A stretch of 64,000 nucleotides of DNA from Thioflexithrix psekupsensis (GTDB lineage: Bacteria; Pseudomonadota; Gammaproteobacteria; Beggiatoales; Beggiatoaceae): NCBI RefSeq assembly GCF_002149925.1, contig NZ_MSLT01000023.1, forward strand, positions 558,001 to 622,000, in the 5' to 3' direction. Below are positions 16,207 through 25,652 of this stretch, in pieces (positions within the stretch are counted from its first letter, which is position 1; each line of letters starts with the position of its first letter). Both the position numbers and the translations under genes were made by a program. The notes beneath the pieces are model-generated. The model had not been told where the DNA came from, searched no databases, and saw only the letters and a program-made list of their open reading frames with translations.

Positions 16207-18966
16207 ATGCCAAATAAACCTAAAGTAATTTTGCAATTAGAGAAGGATTTGGGGTTTGAGCTTGAGCAGGTGGAGCTGGGGGAGATTTGGAAATATGACA
16301 TTGAGGAACGAACTAACTTTGCCTTGAATGAGCAAGGGGAAGTGGTGGGTTTGCGCCTGAGTAAGTGCGAAATAGAAGACCTAAGCCCGTTACAGGGCTT
16401 GACCGCTTTGACTGGGTTGAGTTTAGAAAATAATCAAATCAACGACCTAAGCCCGTTACAAGGCTTGACCGCTTTGACTTGGTTGGGTTTATATGAGAAT
16501 CAAATCAGCGACCTAAGCCCGTTACAAGGCTTGACCGCTTTGACTGGGTTGGATTTATGGGATAATCAAATCAGTGACCTAAGCCCGTTACAAGGCTTGA
16601 CCGCTTTGACTGGGTTGTATTTAAATGGTAATCAAATCAACGACCTAAGCCCGTTACAAGGCTTGACCGCTTTGACTGGGTTGCGTTTAGGTGGGAATCA
16701 AATCAGAGACCTAAGTCCGTTACAAGGCTTGACCGCTTTGACTCGGTTGGATTTAGGAAGTAATCAAATCAGTGACCTAAGCCCGTTACAAGGCTTGACC
16801 GCTTTGACTGGGTTGGATTTAGAACACAATCAAATCAGTGACCTAAGCCCGTTACAAGGCTTGACCGCTTTGACTGGGTTGGATTTAGAACACAATCAAA
16901 TCAGTGACCTAAGCCCGTTACAAGGCTTGACCGCTTTGACTGGGTTGTATTTATGGAATAATCAAATTCAAGAAATCACTTTAGATTTTCTAAATCACTT
17001 TCCTCAATTAGAAACACTTTTTCTTTCTGAAAATCCCATTAAAAATATACCAGAAGAAATTTTTACATTTGGTAATGTTTCGGCAATGCGCCACTATCTC
17101 GAAGACCTCGAAAAACAACAAATCCAAACTTATCAAGCCAAAGTGATTTTAATTGGCAATGGGCGTGTGGGTAAAACCTGTTTGCTCAAGCGGTGGCTGG
17201 ATAAGACTTTTGACGAAAAAGAACCTTCTACCCATGCGATTCAATTGCGGCATTATCCCTTAAAAAAACTCGCTAAAGAAAAGCAATTTAAAACAATTCA
17301 ACTGCATATTTGGGATTTTGGTGGACAAGACATTTATCACGCCACCCATCGCTTATTTATGCAAACCAAAGCGATTTTTGTTTTAGTATGGGATGCTCAA
17401 ACAGAAAAAGAACCTGAGCAAAGAGAGGGTGATCATCCTTATCGTAATTATCCCTTAAATTATTGGTTGGATTATGCGAAAAATTTAGGCAAAAATAGCC
17501 CTATTTTAATCGTGCAAACTAAAAAACAGCGCGATGGGGAGCAAATCCCCAAAGATTTAGCAGAATTACATAAAAACTACAATATTATTGCGGCTATTGC
17601 TGTGGAATCTTCGCAAGATAAACACAATGGCTTTACTTTTTTTGAACAGCATTTAATGGAACAAGTTGAAAAATTACTTGAAACAACCTGCATCGATTTG
17701 CCTGAATCATGGTGGCAAGTGCAAACTCAAGTACAAAAGTGGCAAACTTCTAAAAAAACCCTTTCTTTAACTGAATTTAATAAACTGTGTCAAAAATTTG
17801 GATTGGATAATGAACATGCGTCAAGTGTACTGCTTTATTTGCACAATTCAGGTACGGTATTTTATCAAGAAAATCTATTTCAAAACCAAATCATTTTAGA
17901 CCAAAAATGGGCGATTGATGCGGTTTATACTTTATTTGATCGTAAAAGTAAGTTTTATCGCTCTAAAAAAGAAAATGGGAACTTTAGCGGAGAAGACTTA
18001 CAGGATATTTGGCAACACTTTAATGAAGCGGAGCAAAAACTGTTTTTAAATTTCATGAAATCTTGTGAGATTTGTTTTGAACTAGATTATGATGATGAAA
18101 AACCTTTTTCCGAACGTTGTTTTATTGCGCCTGCTTTATTGCCAGAGAAAAAACCAAAGCCATCAAATTTGTGGTTAAATGCTCAAAAATGGTTTGTGCG
18201 TTATCAATATCGGTTTTTACATTACGGCAATTTGCAAAGTTTTATCGTGCGCACGCATCAATGGGCAGAGCGAGCCAGTTTGTGGAAAAATGGTTGTGAA
18301 TTAGATGATGATCAGGGAAATTCAACCCTCATCGAAGGTTTTTTTAACGCAGAAAAACCTTATTTACAAATCATGGTGGCAGGTAATAATCCACAAAATC
18401 TATTGGATAAAGTGCGGAATGAATTTGACGAGATTCAACAAGATGATCAAGTAGAGGAATTGTGGTCATTAGATGGGGTGGAATTTGTGCGTAAAGCGGA
18501 TATTGAGAAAATATCTACAAATAACCCGCAATTTAATCCTTTTATTCGCAGAAATGAAAACACCGTTTTTGTTATCTGGGAATCTGAGTTAATTGCATTA
18601 AAATCGCATTATCAAAAAATAGTCGAAAAAGATGAATGTAGAGAATTAAGCCTAGAATTAGAAAATATTTTTGCTTCCGATATTCCCAAAGGCATTCTTA
18701 ATTATGCCAGAAATGTATTAGAAGTCATTGTTACAAAAATATGTAAGGACAAATTAAAGCGAGAACGCGGCACTGAACCGTTAAAAGGAATTCTGGATAA
18801 ATTTAAAAAAGAAGAAACCATTCCAGAAAATATTGTTTCTGCTATGTTTAACGTGAATGAATTAGGAACTTATGGCACTCATCCCAAATCATTTGATAAA
18901 AAACAAGTGCGCAGTTGTTTATTTGATTTAGAAATTGTTTTAGATTGGTTTTTGCAACAAAAATAA
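16207..18966 (+). CDS. Leucine-rich repeat protein with Roc-type GTPase domain
   Basis: A 919-residue protein of the Roco class, in which an LRR sensor is joined to a Ras-like Roc domain and a following COR-like region. Residues 56-253 are nine 22-residue LRRs of the form ISDLSPLQGLTALTGLxLxxNQ, followed by one or two diverged repeats. The Roc domain has the P-loop GNGRVGKT (317-324) and DFGGQD (370-375). The guanine-specificity motif reads T438KKQ instead of the usual [N/T]KxD. Residues about 470-760 fit COR. The last 110 residues (ILNYARNVLEVIVTKICKD) are a helical domain I cannot name. AAAGGAAC precedes the ATG. No transmembrane segment or signal peptide was seen. Confidence 0.88.
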   Translation: MPNKPKVILQLEKDLGFELEQVELGEIWKYDIEERTNFALNEQGEVVGLRLSKCEIEDLSPLQGLTALTGLSLENNQINDLSPLQGLTALTWLGLYENQISDLSPLQGLTALTGLDLWDNQISDLSPLQGLTALTGLYLNGNQINDLSPLQGLTALTGLRLGGNQIRDLSPLQGLTALTRLDLGSNQISDLSPLQGLTALTGLDLEHNQISDLSPLQGLTALTGLDLEHNQISDLSPLQGLTALTGLYLWNNQIQEITLDFLNHFPQLETLFLSENPIKNIPEEIFTFGNVSAMRHYLEDLEKQQIQTYQAKVILIGNGRVGKTCLLKRWLDKTFDEKEPSTHAIQLRHYPLKKLAKEKQFKTIQLHIWDFGGQDIYHATHRLFMQTKAIFVLVWDAQTEKEPEQREGDHPYRNYPLNYWLDYAKNLGKNSPILIVQTKKQRDGEQIPKDLAELHKNYNIIAAIAVESSQDKHNGFTFFEQHLMEQVEKLLETTCIDLPESWWQVQTQVQKWQTSKKTLSLTEFNKLCQKFGLDNEHASSVLLYLHNSGTVFYQENLFQNQIILDQKWAIDAVYTLFDRKSKFYRSKKENGNFSGEDLQDIWQHFNEAEQKLFLNFMKSCEICFELDYDDEKPFSERCFIAPALLPEKKPKPSNLWLNAQKWFVRYQYRFLHYGNLQSFIVRTHQWAERASLWKNGCELDDDQGNSTLIEGFFNAEKPYLQIMVAGNNPQNLLDKVRNEFDEIQQDDQVEELWSLDGVEFVRKADIEKISTNNPQFNPFIRRNENTVFVIWESELIALKSHYQKIVEKDECRELSLELENIFASDIPKGILNYARNVLEVIVTKICKDKLKRERGTEPLKGILDKFKKEETIPENIVSAMFNVNELGTYGTHPKSFDKKQVRSCLFDLEIVLDWFLQQK
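16372..16965 (+). repeat. Nine tandem 66-bp repeats encoding LRRs
   Basis: Nine consecutive in-frame 66-bp units. The block CTAAGCCCGTTACAAGGCTT and the following GACCGCTTTGACT are virtually invariant (one CAGGGC in unit 1, one AGTCCG in unit 6). Variation is concentrated in the codons of G-L-x-L-x-x-N and in the residue after I. Units 7 and 8 appear identical. This DNA-level uniformity shows recent expansion or conversion. Confidence 0.95.
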
Positions 18967-19029
18967 TAACCCCATTGAAATTACAACCGTTGGTTTTTGA
19001 ATTGGTTTTTTTGCGGGAGTGAGGTTTTA

Positions 19030-19974
19030 ATGAACGACACATTTTGTATTTTTCTCATGGGGCCTACCGCAGCAGGTAAAACAGATTTAGCGATTGCTTT
19101 AACGGAATATTTACCGTGTCGTATTATTAGTGTTGACTCGGCAATGGTGTATCGCGGGCTGGATATTGGCACGGCCAAACCCAGCGCGGAATTATTGGCA
19201 CAAGTTCCCCATGCGTTGATTGATATTTGTGATCCGAGTGAGGCTTATTCTGCGGCACGATTTCGACATGATGCCTTACAAATTATTGAAGAATGTCATC
19301 AACAAGAACGTATTCCCTTACTGGTCGGTGGCACAGGTTTATACTTTCGTGCCTTGCAACAAGGTTTGTCTGAACTACCCTCAGCTAATCCTGAATTACG
19401 TAATCAGTTACACCAGCAATTACAAAATCAAGGCAGTTTAGTCTTACATCAAAAATTGGCTGAAATTGACCCCGAAGCCGCACAACGGATTCATCCGCAC
19501 GACCCTCAACGGATTCAACGGGCATTAGAGGTTTATTATTTGACGGGACAACCCATTTCAGACTGGTATCGACAACAAACCCAATCTTCTCCTCTTAAAT
19601 CAGTGAAAAAACTGGTGATTGCACCTCAACAACGGACTTTATTACATGATAAAATAGCCGTCCGTTTTCGACAGATGTTACAAAATGGATTAATTGACGA
19701 GGTGCAAGGTTTGTATCAACGCGGCGACTTACATGCGGGATTACCTGCCTTGCGGGCGGTGGGTTATCGACAAGTGTGGCAGTATTTGGCGGGAGAATTG
19801 TCTTATGCCGAATTACCCGAAAAGGCAATTGTGGCAACGCGCCAATTGGCTAAACGACAATTAACTTGGCTGCGCTCTGAAACAGACAGTGATTGGTTAG
19901 ACAGCACGTTACCGTTTACTGTTTTATTAGAAAACACATTGAAATTTGTCGAAACACGCCCAAACACCTGTTAG
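19030..19974 (+). CDS. miaA: tRNA dimethylallyltransferase MiaA
   Basis: Adds a dimethylallyl group to A37 of tRNAs reading UNN codons. With the ATG at 19030 it is 314 residues, close to E. coli MiaA (316). An earlier in-frame TTG at 18997 would add residues unlike the family. The P-loop is GPTAAGKT (11-18), followed by ISVDSAMVYRGLDIGTAKPS, LVGGTGLYFRAL, and RAVGYRQVWQYLAG plus AKRQLTWLR near the end. It lies directly upstream of hfq, a common gammaproteobacterial order; hflX, which usually follows, is missing here. Confidence 0.97.
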   Translation: MNDTFCIFLMGPTAAGKTDLAIALTEYLPCRIISVDSAMVYRGLDIGTAKPSAELLAQVPHALIDICDPSEAYSAARFRHDALQIIEECHQQERIPLLVGGTGLYFRALQQGLSELPSANPELRNQLHQQLQNQGSLVLHQKLAEIDPEAAQRIHPHDPQRIQRALEVYYLTGQPISDWYRQQTQSSPLKSVKKLVIAPQQRTLLHDKIAVRFRQMLQNGLIDEVQGLYQRGDLHAGLPALRAVGYRQVWQYLAGELSYAELPEKAIVATRQLAKRQLTWLRSETDSDWLDSTLPFTVLLENTLKFVETRPNTC

Positions 19975-20083
19975 ACTGCTGATTGCTTTAAATTAAATTC
20001 GCGCTGCTCTGGCTGTTCTCAATCTAAAGACAATGCGCGCACAATAACGAACAGAATAAGTACAGTTTTAGGAGAATAATATA

Positions 20084-20323
20084 ATGAGTAAAGGGCAGTC
20101 GTTGCAAGACCCATTTTTAAATATCTTGCGTAAAGATCGTGTCCCTGTTTCGATTTATTTGGTCAATGGAATAAAATTACAGGGACAAGTCGAATCCTTT
20201 GACCAGTTCGTGGTTTTACTAAAAAATGTGACCACCAGTCAATTGGTTTATAAGCATGCCATTTCAACCATCGTTCCCAGTAAATCTATCAAATTACCAC
20301 AAGATGATAGTTTACCAGAATAA
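20084..20323 (+). CDS. hfq: RNA chaperone Hfq
   Basis: A 79-residue Sm-like protein forming a hexameric ring that pairs small RNAs with mRNAs. Sm1 ([26 protein letters not shown]) and Sm2 ([12 protein letters not shown], containing the YKHA core) are intact. Only a short acidic C-terminal tail (DDSLPE) follows, much shorter than in E. coli. AGGAG lies about 8 nt before the ATG. A hairpin terminator follows at 20353. Confidence 0.97.
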   Translation: MSKGQSLQDPFLNILRKDRVPVSIYLVNGIKLQGQVESFDQFVVLLKNVTTSQLVYKHAISTIVPSKSIKLPQDDSLPE

Positions 20324-20352
20324 GATTTGATTGGCTTTTTTTACCTCAAAAT

Positions 20353-20414
20353 ATAACGGCGATTTTTTTCAAATTTTATTTTATAAATTTGGGAAAGAAT
20401 CGCCGTTATTTTTA
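20353..20414 (+). terminator. Terminator hairpin after hfq
   Basis: ATAACGGCGATT (20353-20364) and AATCGCCGTTAT (20398-20409) are perfect inverted copies separated by an AT-rich 33-nt loop that can itself pair (AAATTT/AAATTT). TTTTTAT follows. The rest of the 411-bp gap to sdhC (20415-20734) holds no recognisable gene. TTGCAT (20642) and TATTTT (20665), 17 nt apart, form a weak candidate sdh promoter. Confidence 0.6.
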
Positions 20415-20734
20415 TCTGAATGAGAATATTTAGATTGCTTTTTTAAGCACTTCTCTCTGACCGCCCGCCACTTTAGCCGTTCTAAACTCAAGTGTAGATA
20501 AGCATAAGGATGTTTACGATAACTGCGGTTTGCCCCCTTTAAATAATACGAAAATCACCTGCAAAAACCAAGCGTGAAGTGTTAGACTGTGCATTTTTTT
20601 AATGCACAACCATTTATTAAGATTTATGAAAACAATAAGACTTGCATAATCTTCACAAAATGGTTATTTTATTGCGTTGCACCATTGCACTCTTTCAACA
20701 ATATCAAAATCAAATCATCTTGTGAGGTGAAACT

Positions 20735-21133
20735 ATGGCAGTACGCAAGCGACCGTTATCGCCCCATCTGCAAATCTATAAGATGCCTCTCACCGCAGGT
20801 CTTATGTCGATCACCCATCGTATCACTGGTGTTGCGCTTGCAGCAGGAACACTGGTGTTGACCTATTGGCTGTTGTCCATCGGCTTGGGCGAAGAAACCT
20901 ACCAAGAAGCACAAGCGGCTTTAGGGTCAATTTTCGGCTTAATCGTGCTGTTTGGTTGGACATTGGCTCTGTTTTACCATTTATTCAATGGCATTCGCCA
21001 CTTATTTTGGGATGCGGCGAAGGGCATTGACCTGAAATCAGCCCATTTATCTGGATTACTGGTATTAGCCAGTGCCAGTATTGTCAGCGTATTGGTTTGG
21101 ATAGCGGCTTGGGTCGCCAGAGGAGGTGCTTAA
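20735..21133 (+). CDS. sdhC: Succinate dehydrogenase cytochrome b556 subunit
   Basis: A membrane anchor subunit of complex II (132 residues) carrying heme b and part of the quinone site with SdhD. The family start RPLSPHLQIYKMPLTAGLMS and ITHRITGVAL are present, followed by three hydrophobic spans (about 35-55, 65-90, 108-128). The HLFNGIRHLFWD segment contains the expected heme-ligand histidine region. GAGGTGAAACT precedes the ATG. Its stop shares one base with the sdhD start (TAATG). Confidence 0.95.
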   Translation: MAVRKRPLSPHLQIYKMPLTAGLMSITHRITGVALAAGTLVLTYWLLSIGLGEETYQEAQAALGSIFGLIVLFGWTLALFYHLFNGIRHLFWDAAKGIDLKSAHLSGLLVLASASIVSVLVWIAAWVARGGA

Positions 21134-21525
21134 TGCAACCCAATGATTTACGTGCGCCTTTGGCGCGAGTTCGTGGTCTGGGTTCAGCGCGAGAAGGCAC
21201 TGAACACTATATTGCTCAACGTTTTACTGCGGTGGCTTTAGTGCCATTGGCGGTGTGGTTTGTGTTCTCTTTGGTGACGATTGCGGGCGCAGATTATAAT
21301 ACGGTAGTCGCTTGGGTCAAAACGCCCATCAATGCGATTTTATTGATCGCTTTGCTCATGGCCATGTTTCACCACGCCCAATTGGGAATGCGTGTGGTCA
21401 TTGAAGATTATGTCAGTAATGAGTTTTACAAGGTGGTCTTGGTGACATTAGCCAAATCATTATCGTATATTTTTGGCATTGCCACCGTGTTGGCGGTTGT
21501 TCGTGTTTTCGTGTTGGGAGGTTAA
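21133..21525 (+). CDS. sdhD: Succinate dehydrogenase hydrophobic membrane anchor
   Basis: A 130-residue membrane subunit with three predicted spans. The start MQPNDLRAPLARVRGLGSAREGT is typical, and the segment MAMFHHAQLGMRVVIEDYV carries the conserved His and Asp-Tyr of the heme/quinone site. The ATG at 21133 overlaps the sdhC stop by one base and is preferred over an in-frame upstream ATG at 21097 that lies inside sdhC. AGGAGG lies 8 nt upstream, within the end of sdhC. SdhA begins 3 bp after its stop. Confidence 0.95.
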   Translation: MQPNDLRAPLARVRGLGSAREGTEHYIAQRFTAVALVPLAVWFVFSLVTIAGADYNTVVAWVKTPINAILLIALLMAMFHHAQLGMRVVIEDYVSNEFYKVVLVTLAKSLSYIFGIATVLAVVRVFVLGG

Positions 21526-21528
21526 AAA

Positions 21529-23316
21529 GTGTCATCAAGCTATCCAATTATTGACCATACCTATGATGTTGTGGTTGTCGGTGCGGGTGGTGCGGGGTTA
21601 CGCGCCACATTCGGTATGGCCGAGAAAAAATTAAAAACGGCCTGTTTAACCAAAGTTTTCCCCACACGCAGTCATACCGTAGCCGCACAAGGCGGAATGA
21701 GTGCTTCACTGGCTAACATGGGACCCGATAACTGGCGTTGGCACATGTATGATACGGTGAAAGGATCGGACTGGTTAGGCGATCAAGATGCGATTGAATA
21801 CATGTGTCGGGAAGCCGTACCGGCGGTGATCGAATTAGAACATTATGGCGTTCCCTTTTCGCGTACCGAAGAAGGCAAAATTTATCAACGCCCTTTCGGT
21901 GGGATGACAACAAATTATGGTGAAGGCACCGCACAACGCACTTGTGCCGCCGCCGACCGCACCGGTCATGCCATTTTACATACTTTGTATCAGCAATCTT
22001 TAAAGCATCAAGCTGAATTTTTTATCGAATATTTTGCCTTAGATTTAATCATGGAAAACGGCGCGTGCCGCGGAGTCATGGCTTTAAACATGGCAGAGGG
22101 AACAATTCACCGTTTCCGTGCCAAAATGGTCGTACTGGCAACAGGCGGTTATGGCCGGGCTTATTTCTCTGCCACCTCCGCGCATACTTGTACCGGCGAT
22201 GGCAACGCGATGGTATTGCGTGCGGGCTTACCTTTGCAGGATATGGAATTTGTGCAATTCCACCCGACAGGCATTTACGGTTCAGGCTGTTTGATTACCG
22301 AAGGCGTGCGCGGCGAAGGTGGATTTTTAACCAATGCCAAAGGCGAACGTTTTATGGAGCGTTACGCGCCCAATGCGAAAGATTTAGCTTCGCGTGACGT
22401 GGTCAGTCGTGCGATGACGATGGAAATTCGTGAAGGTCGTGGCGTGGGCAAACAAGCCGATCACATTCATCTGCATTTAGAACACTTGGGATCAGAAGTG
22501 ATTCATGAGCGTTTGCCGGGTATTGCTGAAACGGCGCGTATTTTCGCAGGCGTTGATGTGACCAAAGAGCCTATTCCAGTGTTGCCTACCGTGCATTACA
22601 ATATGGGAGGTATTCCAACCAATTATCACGGTGAAGTGGTGACATTGAAAGACGGTAATCCAGACAGCGTGGTGCCGGGATTAATGGCCATTGGCGAAGC
22701 GGCGTGTGTTTCAGTACACGGTGCAAATCGTTTGGGATCGAATTCTTTACTCGACATCGTGGTGTTTGGACGTGCGGCCGCGTTGCGTTGTGCGGAGTTG
22801 ATTTCCTCAGGAGAACGCCACAAACCGTTGCCTGCCAATGCCGGTGATGAAGCTTTAGCCCGTTTGGATCGCTTACGTCATGCCAAAGGCAGCCGTCGCA
22901 CCGCAGACATTCGTTTAGACATGCAACGCACCATGCAGAATGATGCTGCCGTATTCCGTACTGAAAGCAGTATGCAGCATGGCGTGGATGAAATGGCGAA
23001 AATTTATGATTCATTTGCCGATGTTCAAGTGTCGGATCGGTCATTGATTTGGAATTCAGATTTAATCGAAACCTTAGAATTAGACAATTTACGCGGACAA
23101 GCGGTGGTCACGATTAATTCGGCTTTAAATCGGAAAGAAAGCCGTGGCGGTCATGCCCGTGAAGATTACCCGGATCGAGACGATGATAATTGGATGAAGC
23201 ACACTTTGGCGTGGATGGATGACAAGGGGCAAATCACCATTGACTACCGTCCCGTTCACATGAACACCTTAACGGACGAAGTAGAGCCATTCCCACCGAA
23301 AAAACGGGTTTACTAA
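21529..23316 (+). CDS. sdhA: Succinate dehydrogenase flavoprotein subunit
   Basis: The catalytic 595-residue FAD subunit of complex II, oxidising succinate to fumarate on the cytoplasmic face. The Rossmann motif [12 protein letters not shown] is near residue 15, and the covalent FAD histidine lies in [16 protein letters not shown]. The active-site segments [11 protein letters not shown] and [13 protein letters not shown] are present, with [18 protein letters not shown] near the end. It starts at GTG 21529, 3 bp after sdhD. Length is as in E. coli (588). Confidence 0.98.
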   Translation: MSSSYPIIDHTYDVVVVGAGGAGLRATFGMAEKKLKTACLTKVFPTRSHTVAAQGGMSASLANMGPDNWRWHMYDTVKGSDWLGDQDAIEYMCREAVPAVIELEHYGVPFSRTEEGKIYQRPFGGMTTNYGEGTAQRTCAAADRTGHAILHTLYQQSLKHQAEFFIEYFALDLIMENGACRGVMALNMAEGTIHRFRAKMVVLATGGYGRAYFSATSAHTCTGDGNAMVLRAGLPLQDMEFVQFHPTGIYGSGCLITEGVRGEGGFLTNAKGERFMERYAPNAKDLASRDVVSRAMTMEIREGRGVGKQADHIHLHLEHLGSEVIHERLPGIAETARIFAGVDVTKEPIPVLPTVHYNMGGIPTNYHGEVVTLKDGNPDSVVPGLMAIGEAACVSVHGANRLGSNSLLDIVVFGRAAALRCAELISSGERHKPLPANAGDEALARLDRLRHAKGSRRTADIRLDMQRTMQNDAAVFRTESSMQHGVDEMAKIYDSFADVQVSDRSLIWNSDLIETLELDNLRGQAVVTINSALNRKESRGGHAREDYPDRDDDNWMKHTLAWMDDKGQITIDYRPVHMNTLTDEVEPFPPKKRVY

Positions 23317-23350
23317 GTCGATTCTGAATTGATGCTGAGGTTAAGAGATT

Positions 23351-24130
23351 ATGGCTGATTTCAAATTACCCGCGAATTCTGTGGTTCGCGGAGGCAAAGT
23401 GTTCAAAAGTGACAGCGGCGCGAAAAACATCAAACAATTTAAGATTTACCGCTGGGACCCCGATACAGGAGAAAATCCACGACTCGACACCTACGAAGTC
23501 GATATGGATACGTGTGGGCCGATGGTGTTAGACGCGCTGATTAAGATTAAAAACGAAATCGATCCGACGTTGACCTTTAGACGCTCTTGTCGGGAAGGGA
23601 TTTGTGGATCGTGTGCGATGAACATTGACGGTACAAATACGTTGGCGTGTACCAAAGCGATTGACACGGTCAAAGGCGATGTCGCGGTTTATCCGTTGCC
23701 GCACATGCACGTGGTAAAGGACTTAGTACCTGATTTAACGCACTTTTATGCCCAATATGCGTCGATCAAACCCTGGATGCAAACCCAAACCACGCCCCCA
23801 CCTGATCGGGAAATGTTGCAATCTAAAGCGGATCGCAGTGAGTTAGATGGTTTGTACGAATGTATTTTGTGTGCGTGCTGTTCAACCAGTTGTCCGAGTT
23901 ACTGGTGGAATGGGGATCGTTACTTAGGCCCTGCGATTTTATTGCAGGCTTACCGCTGGATTGCCGACAGTCGAGATGAGGCGACGGGTGAGCGTTTAGA
24001 CGATTTAGAAGACCCATTTCGTCTTTACCGCTGCCATACCATTATGAATTGTACCAATACTTGCCCCAAAGGATTAAATCCTGCGGAAGCCATTGCGAAG
24101 ATTAAAAAGTTAATGGTTGAGCGGCGTTAA
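23351..24130 (+). CDS. sdhB: Succinate dehydrogenase iron-sulfur subunit
   Basis: The electron-transfer subunit, 259 residues. The N-terminal ferredoxin-like domain carries the 2Fe-2S cysteines ([16 protein letters not shown] and the later Cys in TLACTKAI). The C-terminal domain carries C.LC..CS.SCP ([17 protein letters not shown]), then [17 protein letters not shown] for the 4Fe-4S and 3Fe-4S clusters. The N-terminus is about 20 residues longer than E. coli SdhB (238). It is the last gene of sdhCDAB; sucA does not follow. Confidence 0.97.
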   Translation: MADFKLPANSVVRGGKVFKSDSGAKNIKQFKIYRWDPDTGENPRLDTYEVDMDTCGPMVLDALIKIKNEIDPTLTFRRSCREGICGSCAMNIDGTNTLACTKAIDTVKGDVAVYPLPHMHVVKDLVPDLTHFYAQYASIKPWMQTQTTPPPDREMLQSKADRSELDGLYECILCACCSTSCPSYWWNGDRYLGPAILLQAYRWIADSRDEATGERLDDLEDPFRLYRCHTIMNCTNTCPKGLNPAEAIAKIKKLMVERR

Positions 24131-24250
24131 GTTGTCGCGGTAATTGCGTTAATTGTCCCTCGTCTTTTTTGGAATAAAAGGAAGGCGGGGGATTTTTATT
24201 CATACTCCAAGATGAATAAATTTTTTTCACGCCAATTTGGCATTAGAAAA

Positions 24251-24283
24251 AAAACCCCTGCTCTATTTTCTAGCAGGGGTTTT
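24251..24283. terminator. Bidirectional terminator between sdhB and the HhH-repeat gene
   Basis: A perfect 12-bp stem AAAACCCCTGCT (24251-24262) / AGCAGGGGTTTT (24272-24283) with a 9-nt loop, flanked by A on the left and T on the right, so it can serve both convergent transcripts. It is the strongest intrinsic terminator seen in the window. Confidence 0.85.
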
Positions 24284-24343
24284 GCTTATCCGAATCAAAC
24301 AGTAATCTGTTGCGTTTTGCGTTTCATATTCAGATTCGCTCGT

Positions 24344-25357
24344 CTACTTGGATTCATACTTACCCATGGTTATCAGGTGGCGATTTCTATTTAGCCATGA
24401 TTCAGAGATTCCCGGAACTCGGTATAGATCACCAACTGATTTAAAGAAACCATCACGCATGCGAGATCGCACAATTCTACCCGCTTTTTCGTTGTCGGTA
24501 TCGTTCAATCTTGCGTCCAACGTTTCCGCATCAGCAGTATTAATGTTTACTAATTCAATTGTAGGTGTAGGCACAGATGTAGGTTTCACAGGTTTAAACT
24601 TTCTCGGATAATCGCGTACATACTCACCCACGGTGATCAGATGACGATTTCTGTTTAGCCATGATTTATGAATTCCCAAAACTTGGTATAGATCATCAAC
24701 TGATTCAAAACGTCCATTCTTCATGCGATATCGCACAATCTCATCAGCTTGTTTGTTGGCGATAGCCAATTTTCTGACCAACGTTGGCACATCAGCAGTA
24801 TTAATATTGACTAATCCATGTGTAGGCATTACACCCACATCTACGAACCCCACGGTGATCAGGTGACGATTTCTGTTTAGCCATGATTTATGAATTCCCA
24901 AAACTTGGTATAGATCATCAACTGATTCAAAACGTCCATTCTCCATGCGATATTGCACAATTCTATCAGCTTGTCTATCGTCGATAGCCAATCCTCTGAC
25001 CAACGTTTCTGCATCAGCAGTATTAATATTTACTAATCCAGGTTCACTCACATATTCAGGCTCATCCACATATTCAGGTTCACTCACGTATTCTGTCTCA
25101 CCCACAGTCATCAGATGGCGATTTTCATCTATCCACGTTTGACAAATGCCGAAAAGACGCAGATCATCAACTGATCTAAAAGGACGAGATCGCACAATTC
25201 TGTCAGCTTGTCTCTTGTCGATACCAGCCAATCTTTCGACCAACGTTTCCGCATCAGCGGTATTAATATTTACTGTCTCATCAGCAAATACATTCCACTG
25301 AATTCCCCAAAGTCCCAATACCAAAAATAATATCAACTCGCGTTTCAACATCATCAT
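24344..25357 (-). CDS. Secreted protein with four ComEA-like helix-hairpin-helix modules
   Basis: A 337-residue protein with a signal peptide (KRELILFLVLGLWGIQWNVFA). It has four repeats of about 60 residues, each starting VNINTAD..TL and ending W(L/I)..NRHL(I/M)T(V/M)G. The ATG at 25357 follows AAGGATA; upstream TTG 25369 is less likely. ComEA, a periplasmic DNA receptor for transformation, normally has one or two HhH motifs with a GIG hairpin. Here the hairpin positions read AGIDKRQA, AIDDRQA, AIANKQA and NDTDNEKA, so the DNA-contacting glycines are mostly lost. Linkers contain repeats of EYV(S/D)EP. Modules 2 and 3 are almost identical. Export is likely; DNA binding is uncertain. Confidence 0.75.
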   Translation of the reverse strand: MMMLKRELILFLVLGLWGIQWNVFADETVNINTADAETLVERLAGIDKRQADRIVRSRPFRSVDDLRLFGICQTWIDENRHLMTVGETEYVSEPEYVDEPEYVSEPGLVNINTADAETLVRGLAIDDRQADRIVQYRMENGRFESVDDLYQVLGIHKSWLNRNRHLITVGFVDVGVMPTHGLVNINTADVPTLVRKLAIANKQADEIVRYRMKNGRFESVDDLYQVLGIHKSWLNRNRHLITVGEYVRDYPRKFKPVKPTSVPTPTIELVNINTADAETLDARLNDTDNEKAGRIVRSRMRDGFFKSVGDLYRVPGISESWLNRNRHLITMGKYESK

Positions 25358-25652
25358 TATCCTTAGCAATAAAATAGGTATACGTTACTATACGCCACAA
25401 ATACTTGATCATCGTTTAGACCTTTTTCCTATTTTAAGTCCTCTACGTGTGATCTACTTTATTGCTACAACTGTAGAAAAACGAATGGGCTTATGCAAGT
25501 TAATTTAGTTAATAGTCTGGAAAAATCCATCAAATTGCCTTATTCGCAACAGACAAAAGCGTAATTTTTGTATTTTTCAAAAAATAGAGGATAATAGAGA
25601 AACGCATAACATTTTATATGTGAAATCTGACAAGCGAAATTCGAGGCATTCA

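Noticed and set aside
16372-16965. Regular 66-bp repeats resembling a CRISPR array
   Set aside because: Units are direct, in frame and encode leucine-rich repeats; there are no unique spacers of constant length and no cas genes nearby.
20589-20861. Open frame of 90 codons ahead of sdhC
   Set aside because: It overlaps the start of sdhC in another frame and has no protein-like pattern; the region more likely holds the sdh promoter.
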